A stretch of DNA of 7,079 nucleotides from a bacterium (GTDB lineage: Bacteria > UBA9089 > CG2-30-40-21 > SBAY01): positions 1 to 7,079 of the forward strand of contig JASEHU010000109.1 in assembly GCA_030018635.1 (NCBI GenBank), written 5' to 3'. The notes below the pieces were generated by a model, which was not told where the DNA came from, did no database searches, and worked only from the letters and a program-made list of their open reading frames with translations. The translations under genes were made by a program, and so were the position numbers. Positions 1 to 5,463 of the stretch are shown here, piece after piece; positions within the stretch are counted from its first letter, which is position 1; every line of letters begins with the position of its first letter.

Positions 1-74
1 ATATCAAATGGAATGACCCACTAACCTACTTCACAACTGATAACTGAGGGATTACCCAGATTAAAATTTTCCTG
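1..74. other. Upstream flank, no gene supported
   Basis: This AT-rich flank carries no ORF with a credible start and ribosome binding site, no RNA gene and no clear inverted repeat. It is probably the intergenic space before the operon promoter; an operator could lie here, but I see no symmetrical site. Confidence 0.5.
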
Positions 75-104
75 TTGACAAATGGATAAAAGTTATGATA
101 AAAT
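75..104 (+). promoter_or_regulatory. Sigma-70-type promoter with extended -10, upstream of the signalling operon
   Basis: A perfect -35 box TTGACA (75-80) is followed after 18 bp by TAAAAT (99-104), which matches TATAAT at five of six positions. TG at 96-97 precedes the -10 box with one base between, giving an extended -10. Transcription would start near 110-112, leaving a leader of about 65 bases before the kinase gene. The match suggests housekeeping sigma-factor transcription. No promoter of similar quality was noticed between the four genes downstream, so it probably drives all of them. Assignment is by pattern only. Confidence 0.72.
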
Positions 105-151
105 ATTCTCCAGAATGAGTTCTGAAATATAAAGAAATCCCTTAAAAGATA

Positions 152-170
152 ATCTCTTGTCAATAGAGGT
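152..170 (+). promoter_or_regulatory. Ribosome binding site inside a small leader hairpin
   Basis: AGAGGT (165-170) is the Shine-Dalgarno, 8 bases before ATG at 179. The same six bases can pair with ATCTCT at 152-157 (five Watson-Crick pairs and one G-U, loop of seven bases), so the ribosome binding site can be hidden. The helix is short and AT-rich, so it may only tune translation slightly. The binding site supports ATG 179 over the TTG at 176, which would be only 5 bases away. An out-of-frame ATG at 172 opens an 11-codon reading frame ending at 204, probably meaningless. Confidence 0.4.
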
Positions 171-178
171 AATGTTTG

Positions 179-1996
179 ATGGAAATGACCGAAAGAATCA
201 CTAAAATAGAACTGCCTGTAATTTCTAAGGTGACTGATTTGATTGAACCAAAAACATTAGATTTGATCCTCAAAGGGCTAAGTGAAGAAAAAAGGGCGAT
301 GGTAGTAGAAGAGATGGATGGTGAGGAAATAAAGCGGGTTCCAGTCAGAGATATTATTCTAACATCATATTGGAGTCCCTTGTGTGAATACATACATAAA
401 TTTAAAATTGGAGAGGCGCAATGCAGAAATAGTACTGAGAAGTTAGCCAGGGATATTCTTGAAGGAAAGACGGAGACAGGAAGACATTCGTGCTTTTTAG
501 GCTTAGAGGTTTGTTCTATTCCATTTCTTTTTCAAGGAAGAAGAATCGGGGTTTTATTGGGTGGAAAGTATCGAACAGAAAAGAGTGATATAGAGAAAAA
601 ACTTGATAAGTTGGACCGCAGTATACTTATTAAAGAAGGATTTGACCGCGAAAAGGCCAAGAGATGTATTTTACAGATTAAAAAAGTTACTGAGGAAAAT
701 ATCAATGATGATATAGAGAGGTTAAAAGAGGCAGCCTCTCGGATTATGGAGATGGGAAGACAAAATTATACATCAAAGAAGAATTTGGTCTATCAACAGG
801 TTCGCTCAGAATTAATGAGATATTCTATTGAAAAAAGCCAGGTTGGTCTCTCTATGGAAAAAATCTTTCAAAAGATACTTGAGGAAGTAAATCATCTCTT
901 CAAAATTGAATATTCTATATTTGTCTTAACCCATCGAGGAGATGATATGATTATATCCTCTCCTCGATTACCTTTAACTCAAAAGATAATTAGAGAGATA
1001 ATAAGGGATATAAAGGAAAATTTTAAGAAAGACGGTGTTATTTACTGGTGGAAGAAGGAAGAAGGCACAAAATATTTGGCTCGTATCAGGGATAAGGTTG
1101 GGCTTAATTCATTACCTATATCTGTATATGCTACATCCCTTTGCTTTCGAGATGATTCACAGGGCTTTCTTTTCTTTATTAATCCTGAAAGAAGAGGAGG
1201 GAATGATGAGGATTTCCGTGAGTTTGTCCAGATTTTGACAGAGGTTATCACTACCCAGGTTAACATCTGGGTAGGAGAGGAGGAGAAAGCAGACTTTGTT
1301 GCCGAGATGGTCCATCGTCTAAAGGCTCCAATGCAGCTTTTACTTACTAAATGCAGCACATTGGAAAATAGATTAGGAAAAACTCCAGGTGTGGAAGAAA
1401 CTATTCAAGGAATTAAGAATGCTGTAACATTGCTTGACCATCAGACAAAGAGTTATTCATTTATTACTGTCAAGGATGATAGAGGCTATTTTTTTAAGCG
1501 ACAGCTAATCCATTTACTGATGAAAAAATGCATCCAGAGATTTGAACCCATTGCCAATACCCACAATATTACTATCAAACCAATGGAGATAACAGGAAAG
1601 ATAGAAGAAATAGAGATAGACAAGGAGATGATAGATGTCGCCTTTAACAACTTGCTTGATAATGCCATAAAATATTCCCCTTCAGGTTCATATATCTCAA
1701 TCCGAATATCCTTTAATCCCGTGGAGGAAACTATTTGCCTATTTATAGCTAATAAAGGGTATAGAATCTTACTCGAGGAAAAAGAGAGGATATTTGAGCG
1801 ATATTATCGGGGTCAACAAGTAAAAGGAAAGACCTTTATTCCAGGGACAGGTATTGGGCTAACGGTGATAAAAGATATTATTGAGAAGGTGCATAAAGGA
1901 AGAATAGATGTGAAGAGTGAACCAAGAGATAGCGGTGACTACTCAAACAACCTTTTTTCTATACACCTACCCTATCATCAGGAGGTGAAGATGTGA
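179..1996 (+). CDS. Cytoplasmic sensor histidine kinase, PocR-GAF-HisKA-like-HATPase
   Basis: This is a 605-residue sensor kinase without membrane segments, so it should sense a cytoplasmic ligand. Residues about 35-190 resemble the PocR ligand-binding domain: Cys69, Cys82, Cys105 and Cys112, and an IGVLLGG stretch typical of the family. PocR domains are proposed to bind small hydrocarbon derivatives such as diols. A helical linker and a GAF-like domain (about 220-363) follow. The H-box has His379 in MVHRLKAPMQ; the usual acidic residue after His is Arg, and HRxKxxxQ recalls the HisKA_2 type. The ATPase domain has N-box Asn491 (NNLLDNAIKYS) and G2 box GTGIGL (556-561), but its G1 box reads NKGYRI (525-530) instead of DxGxG. 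Its phosphorylation partner is probably the receiver gene overlapping its stop by 4 bases. ATG 179 is chosen from the ribosome binding site; TTG 176 would add one residue. Kinase identity is secure; full catalytic competence is uncertain. Confidence 0.9.
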   Translation: MEMTERITKIELPVISKVTDLIEPKTLDLILKGLSEEKRAMVVEEMDGEEIKRVPVRDIILTSYWSPLCEYIHKFKIGEAQCRNSTEKLARDILEGKTETGRHSCFLGLEVCSIPFLFQGRRIGVLLGGKYRTEKSDIEKKLDKLDRSILIKEGFDREKAKRCILQIKKVTEENINDDIERLKEAASRIMEMGRQNYTSKKNLVYQQVRSELMRYSIEKSQVGLSMEKIFQKILEEVNHLFKIEYSIFVLTHRGDDMIISSPRLPLTQKIIREIIRDIKENFKKDGVIYWWKKEEGTKYLARIRDKVGLNSLPISVYATSLCFRDDSQGFLFFINPERRGGNDEDFREFVQILTEVITTQVNIWVGEEEKADFVAEMVHRLKAPMQLLLTKCSTLENRLGKTPGVEETIQGIKNAVTLLDHQTKSYSFITVKDDRGYFFKRQLIHLLMKKCIQRFEPIANTHNITIKPMEITGKIEEIEIDKEMIDVAFNNLLDNAIKYSPSGSYISIRISFNPVEETICLFIANKGYRILLEEKERIFERYYRGQQVKGKTFIPGTGIGLTVIKDIIEKVHKGRIDVKSEPRDSGDYSNNLFSIHLPYHQEVKM

Positions 1997-2382
1997 TAAA
2001 GATATTGATAGTTGAGGATGAGTATGAATTCATAGAAGATATTGGGGAAAGATTCAAAGAAGGGTATGAAGTAGATGTGGCAAGGGACGCCTCAGAGGCA
2101 AAGGGATACATTGAAAAGAATAAGTATGGAGTTGTGTTATTGGATATTATGTTTCCAACAGGAGATAGTATTTCGGGTCCTCCTGAGCGTGCAGGGGTAG
2201 AGATATTAAAAATGATTCGCGAGAAATCTTCAGAGACTAAGGTAGTTGTCCTTACAGGGGTAGTGAGTGGTAAGACTATTTCCAGTATTAAGGAATACCA
2301 TCCAGAGGAGTTAATTAATAAACCAATAGATGGAAATGAACTTTATGACCTTATGATTGGATTGGCTAAAGGAGATTCATAA
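1993..2382 (+). CDS. Receiver-only response regulator
   Basis: This 129-residue protein is a single CheY-like receiver domain with no DNA-binding or enzymatic output domain. It opens with MIKILIVEDE, giving acidic residues 8-10. The phosphoacceptor is Asp51 in VVLLDIMFP, with Thr88 (VVLTG) and Lys110-Pro111 completing the set. The loop after Asp51 carries an extra stretch of roughly ten residues (TGDSISGPPERAG), which could be a partner-recognition surface. The GTG start overlaps the kinase stop as GTGA, with a strong GGAGGTG ribosome binding site at 1981-1987, so translation is coupled. Lacking an output, it must act by protein contact; the cyclase encoded next, overlapping by one base, is the obvious candidate (inference). 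A phosphorelay shuttle or phosphate sink is the alternative. Confidence 0.93.
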   Translation: MIKILIVEDEYEFIEDIGERFKEGYEVDVARDASEAKGYIEKNKYGVVLLDIMFPTGDSISGPPERAGVEILKMIREKSSETKVVVLTGVVSGKTISSIKEYHPEELINKPIDGNELYDLMIGLAKGDS

Positions 2383-4355
2383 TGGAACTGGGGCGTTATG
2401 AGCATCTGCTCTTTGAGCAGGTTGAAAAAAAGTTTTGGCAGGCATTTATCCAGGAAAGGGATAAAACTATCTCTTTTTTAGATGGCTTATGTCAGGTATT
2501 TGACCTGACCCTATCTTTTTATACAAGAAGGGAAGGAGATAGATTAAGGGTTTTAGATGTGTATCCGGAAGAAGGGAATGTTAAGAAAGAGACTTTGTTT
2601 GAGATGGATGAAGGACTGAAGGCTATTATTACTAAGAAAGAGGGTTATTCTTGTAATACCACAGACGAAGGTAGTTCTCTTGAAAAGATGGGTATAGATT
2701 CCTTCCTTGTTGTCCCTCTTGAACCTATATTGGATGAGTATATCTTTCTCTGCAACAGAAACAGACCTGCCGTGTTTAAGGAAATTTATACCTCTTATGA
2801 CCTTTTTCTCTCTCAGGCACTGGTAAGGTCTATCTCTATCCTCCCGATAAAAGATATATTAGAAAAAGAATGTTCCTCGTTTCTCTACAAAACATTAGAA
2901 AATATCTATGAACAGGTATCAAAAGAGGATAAATTAACAAAGGAAACAAATAAATTAAGGATGCTGTTTGATTTAAACAAAGAATTGAATTCACCAGGTA
3001 ATCTTTCAGAGGTATTGGCAAGGGGATTGGAACTTATACTTAAAGGGTTGGATTCCAGGACAGGATATATCCTCTTGCGGGATGAGGTTACCGAGGAACT
3101 CAAGATTATTGCCTCTGCTGGTAAAGATAAGGATAAGATAGTTGGGATTAACCTTTCTAAAGATGAAGGGATTGAAGGTTGGGTTATAGAAACAGGTGAA
3201 TCATTATCTGTAGATAGTCAATCTCCACTTAAGAGCAAGACAGCCGAAAAGGCAGGGATTAAGACAGACTCTATCCTTGTCTCTCCTATAAAAATAAGAA
3301 CAATAAATTCAACCCAACCGAGTATAATAGGTGTAATTGTGGTACTTAACAAACCAATATTTTTTAGAGAAGAGGATAAAGGATTATTGAGTAGTTTAAG
3401 TGATACAATAGGTATCTCTATTCAAAGCTGGATGGTTATGAAGAATCAGATTGAGAGTATAGTAGGTCCTTATCTCCCTCATCTTGATTTGCTCATTAAG
3501 GATTCATCCCTTCATAAGGTAAAAAGGCAAAAGGTTTCGATATTGTTTGCAGATATGTCCGGTTTTACCAGGATGGTTGATGACCTGGGTAGAGAACAGG
3601 AAGTAGCAGATACCTTGAGTGAATACTTTACTCAGATGTCTGAGATAGTCTTTGAGAGGGAAGGGATAATAGATAAGTTTATTGGTGATGGGATAATGGC
3701 TATATTCGGGTCTGCTGAGAATGCACTCTTATCTGCATTTGATATGAAGGATGAATTTGATGATGTATTAAAAGAGAAATTTAAACAAAAATGGGAAAAG
3801 ATTACATCAAAAGTTATAGAAGTTGGTATAAGATTTGGTGTGGCTACGGACTGGGTTTTTATTGGTGATTTGGGTTCGGATAAAAGAAAATCATACACGG
3901 CCATAGGTGGAGCAGTAAATTTAGCCTGTCGTTTAGTGAGTGATGCAGATGTGGGAAAGGTATGGGTTGATGCTCCAACATATAATGAGGCTAAAAATAT
4001 AATTACTAATTCCTCTCCGTTTGAGAGTTCTTTTAAGGGAATTGGAGGAAAAATAAAGGTCTATGATATAGCCTCTATAAAACAAGAAAATCCAGAAGAG
4101 ATTTATTCTAAGGTAGAGGAACAGATAAAGAACGGGTTGATTGGACGAGCCTTAATTAATCTTGATAGGTTGATAAAAAGACCTGGACAATTAGGCTTAA
4201 AGCCTCTTCTTGAAAAGGCAGAGATATTCGAGAATATAAGTGATTATAAAGAAGCCCTTATATGCTATGAGAAGGTATTGAAGGAAGATTCAAATTGCAC
4301 ACAGGCACTCACAGGAAAAGTAAGGTGTTTGAAAAAAAAAGGAGGAAGAGAATAG
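2382..4355 (+). CDS. GAF-GAF class III adenylate cyclase with TPR-like tail
   Basis: This 657-residue soluble cyclase probably makes cAMP from ATP. A degenerate GAF-like region (about 20-150) and a clearer GAF domain (about 195-350) precede the catalytic domain (about 385-570). The catalytic set is complete: metal-binding Asp391 (FADMSGFT) and Asp436 (FIGDGIMAIFG), substrate-selecting Lys432 and Thr506, and transition-state Asn513 and Arg517 in AVNLACRL. A Lys/Thr pair is the class IIIb pattern and favours ATP over GTP; some class IIIb enzymes respond to bicarbonate. One chain carries all the residues, so a homodimer is expected. The C-terminus (about 575-655) has a TPR-like helical repeat, clearest at 609-645. 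ATG overlaps the receiver stop as TAATG, with AAAGGAG (2368-2374) upstream. The GAF domains or TPR tail are plausible receiver docking points (inference). Specificity is predicted from residues only; no cAMP receptor gene lies in the window. Confidence 0.9.
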   Translation: MELGRYEHLLFEQVEKKFWQAFIQERDKTISFLDGLCQVFDLTLSFYTRREGDRLRVLDVYPEEGNVKKETLFEMDEGLKAIITKKEGYSCNTTDEGSSLEKMGIDSFLVVPLEPILDEYIFLCNRNRPAVFKEIYTSYDLFLSQALVRSISILPIKDILEKECSSFLYKTLENIYEQVSKEDKLTKETNKLRMLFDLNKELNSPGNLSEVLARGLELILKGLDSRTGYILLRDEVTEELKIIASAGKDKDKIVGINLSKDEGIEGWVIETGESLSVDSQSPLKSKTAEKAGIKTDSILVSPIKIRTINSTQPSIIGVIVVLNKPIFFREEDKGLLSSLSDTIGISIQSWMVMKNQIESIVGPYLPHLDLLIKDSSLHKVKRQKVSILFADMSGFTRMVDDLGREQEVADTLSEYFTQMSEIVFEREGIIDKFIGDGIMAIFGSAENALLSAFDMKDEFDDVLKEKFKQKWEKITSKVIEVGIRFGVATDWVFIGDLGSDKRKSYTAIGGAVNLACRLVSDADVGKVWVDAPTYNEAKNIITNSSPFESSFKGIGGKIKVYDIASIKQENPEEIYSKVEEQIKNGLIGRALINLDRLIKRPGQLGLKPLLEKAEIFENISDYKEALICYEKVLKEDSNCTQALTGKVRCLKKKGGRE

Positions 4356-4358
4356 ATG
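4341..4358 (+). promoter_or_regulatory. Ribosome binding site and zero-gap stop/start junction before the protease gene
   Basis: GGAGGA (4341-4346) lies inside the last codons of the cyclase gene, 9 bases before ATG 4356. The cyclase TAG (4353-4355) abuts this ATG with no spacer. A run of nine A's (4332-4340) comes directly before the ribosome binding site and encodes three lysines. The binding site is good enough for independent, coupled initiation. The two ORFs share one frame, so any amber readthrough would fuse them. Confidence 0.75.
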
Positions 4359-5198
4359 CAGGGAATAGATACGGGAAAATCAGTCAATACGATATGGGAT
4401 CTGTATGATATACCTTTTACACCGGAAAATACAGTTATTGTCTGTGGAGTAAAAATTCTGTTGCCCTGTAGTGGGTTTGTGGGTAAGAATCTTACATTGG
4501 AAAAATTCTCAACTCTTAATGAAGACCAAAAAATCGAACTCAAATCTAACCTTTGGAGAGAGAATAAAGATTGGCTTAATCATAAATTTCAAGAGTTGAA
4601 TGCTGCCTGGATAACCGTGATTGATGGAAAGGTAAAAACTTTCTCCTCTGACATTGATGAATTTCCTGATGAATCTGATATATTGAAAATTTGCAAAGAT
4701 AATGATAGTAAATTCCCATTTATCTTTGATAATCCTCGATTTTTGATGATTGAAGAAAGCCACTGGTCAGAAACAATCTATCCAGATGATTATTATCCGA
4801 CTGTACCAATTCAAATAAAGTCGCCAACTTCAACTAAAATCCGTAATTATATTGCTGACTTCGACACAGGAAGTAGTGAAATACATATGAATCGTGAGCT
4901 ATTGATATCCGAAGGATTAATATGTATTTCGGAGACAGACGATATTGACTCAAATACGCATTTAGGCAAAAACTATGCATATTGTAGGAAAAAATTTTAT
5001 GTTGGTATAGTGACGGAGAAAGATGAAATTAAACAGACGGAACTTTCTGTGGTATGTGTCAAAGATTGGGGGGAAAGTCCATTTGTAGAAATAAATACAT
5101 CTCGTCTCGTATTAGTAGGAAGAAGGTTATTCCAAAAGATAAAAGCTATTGTTTTACTTGACTTCACTGGTCATAGAAAAACGAAAATTTATAGTTAG
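4356..5198 (+). CDS. DUF5678-like plus retropepsin-like aspartic protease domain protein
   Basis: This 280-residue protein has no signal peptide or membrane helix. Residues about 62-135 resemble the small DUF5678 family, with a helix followed by AAWITVIDGKV, an SDIDEF segment and FPFIFDNP; the match is from memory of the family pattern. Residues about 150-280 resemble clan AA (retropepsin-like) aspartic proteases: catalytic motif Asp170-Thr171-Gly172 in YIADFDTGSSEIHMNREL, and near the C-terminus LVLVGRRLFQKIKAIVLLDF, which fits the family's hydrophobic-hydrophobic-Gly plus helix signature. One DTG motif implies a homodimeric enzyme. The first 60 residues match nothing I know. The gene abuts the cyclase stop and is the last in the operon, so a role tied to the signalling pathway is inferred. 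Substrate is unknown; it might process a pathway partner, itself, or a distant target. Protease fold call is fairly confident, activity less so. Confidence 0.72.
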   Translation: MQGIDTGKSVNTIWDLYDIPFTPENTVIVCGVKILLPCSGFVGKNLTLEKFSTLNEDQKIELKSNLWRENKDWLNHKFQELNAAWITVIDGKVKTFSSDIDEFPDESDILKICKDNDSKFPFIFDNPRFLMIEESHWSETIYPDDYYPTVPIQIKSPTSTKIRNYIADFDTGSSEIHMNRELLISEGLICISETDDIDSNTHLGKNYAYCRKKFYVGIVTEKDEIKQTELSVVCVKDWGESPFVEINTSRLVLVGRRLFQKIKAIVLLDFTGHRKTKIYS

Positions 5199-5219
5199 TA
5201 AAAAGAGTAAAAATTTGAT

Positions 5220-5225
5220 TTAATC
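5220..5225. repeat. Left target-site duplication (TTAATC) of the inserted element
   Basis: TTAATC sits directly outside the left inverted repeat and is repeated exactly at 5419-5424 outside the right one. The identity stops at exactly six bases on both sides, as expected for a duplication made at insertion. Confidence 0.75.
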
Positions 5226-5247
5226 CTGAACTTTTGCAAATTTTGTA
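5226..5247. repeat. Left terminal inverted repeat of the MITE-like element
   Basis: This 22-base arm pairs with 5397-5418, with a single mismatch at the fifteenth base (A here; the complement of the right arm gives T). Pairing stops beyond 5247 and outside 5226, so the arm is well delimited. Confidence 0.8.
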
Positions 5248-5297
5248 AAAACCCAGTAAAATAGCATCTTTCATTAAATATAGCCGTTTACAGAACA

Positions 5298-5384
5298 TTG
5301 AAAACATTGAAATTAGAAATTGGGGGAAATAAATACGATTCTTCTCTCTTTTCCTAATTTCTACTTTCCAATTTCAAATTTCAA
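5298..5384. repeat. Internal imperfect hairpin of the MITE-like element
   Basis: The left arm 5298-5329 (with GAAATTAGAAATTGGGGG) and right arm 5349-5384 (with CCTAATTTCTACTTTCC and AATTTCAAATTTCAA) are imperfect reverse complements, alignable with two small gaps. They flank a loop of about 19 bases. The arms themselves contain short repeated GAAATT units, so several registers of pairing are possible. It is not followed by a T tract like a standard intrinsic terminator. Confidence 0.55.
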
Positions 5385-5396
5385 GTCGTGAATGAC

Positions 5397-5418
5397 TACA
5401 AAAATTGCAAAAGTTCAG
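5397..5418. repeat. Right terminal inverted repeat of the MITE-like element
   Basis: Reverse complement of 5226-5247 at 21 of 22 positions, ending in GTTCAG directly before the right copy of the target duplication. Confidence 0.8.
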
Positions 5419-5424
5419 TTAATC
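5419..5424. repeat. Right target-site duplication (TTAATC) of the inserted element
   Basis: Exact copy of the hexamer at 5220-5225, directly outside the right inverted repeat. The comM start lies 39 bases further on, so the insertion stopped just short of that gene's ribosome binding site. Confidence 0.75.
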
Positions 5425-5463
5425 TTTAGTTTGAAATCCCGTGTTTGAATCACAAAGAGGAAA

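Larger units (their letters stand above)
5226..5418. mobile_element. MITE-like element, 193 bp, non-coding
   Basis: The element is bounded by 22-bp inverted repeats, CTGAACTTTTGC... at 5226-5247 and its reverse complement at 5397-5418, with 21 of 22 positions matching. TTAATC is duplicated outside both ends. There is no ORF inside, so it would have to be moved by a transposase encoded elsewhere in the genome. The centre holds a second imperfect inverted repeat (5298-5329 with 5349-5384), so the whole sequence can fold. It fills most of the gap between the protease gene and comM. Its transcript hairpin might also limit read-through between the two units (inference). I do not recognise a named family, and only one copy is visible. 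Confidence 0.78.

Noticed and set aside
176..178. TTG as the start codon of the kinase gene
   Set aside because: It lies only 5 bases from the Shine-Dalgarno, and the ATG right after it has better spacing and is the stronger codon.
1042..1359. Antisense ORF of 105 residues within the kinase gene, and similar antisense ORFs in the cyclase, protease and comM genes
   Set aside because: They are reverse-strand frames inside well-supported genes, with low-complexity translations and no recognisable domains or ribosome binding sites.
4368..4376. Second Asp-Thr-Gly motif at residues 5-7 of the protease protein, suggesting a two-lobed pepsin-like enzyme
   Set aside because: The surrounding residues (GIDTGKSVN at the very N-terminus) lack the preceding hydrophobic strand and the following segments of an aspartic protease lobe, so chance is more likely.
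5441..5453. Possible CRP-like operator (GTGTTTGAATCAC) upstream of comM, tempting because of the cyclase and of competence regulation
   Set aside because: The half-sites are too short and their spacing differs from the usual TGTGA-N6-TCACA, so I cannot support it.
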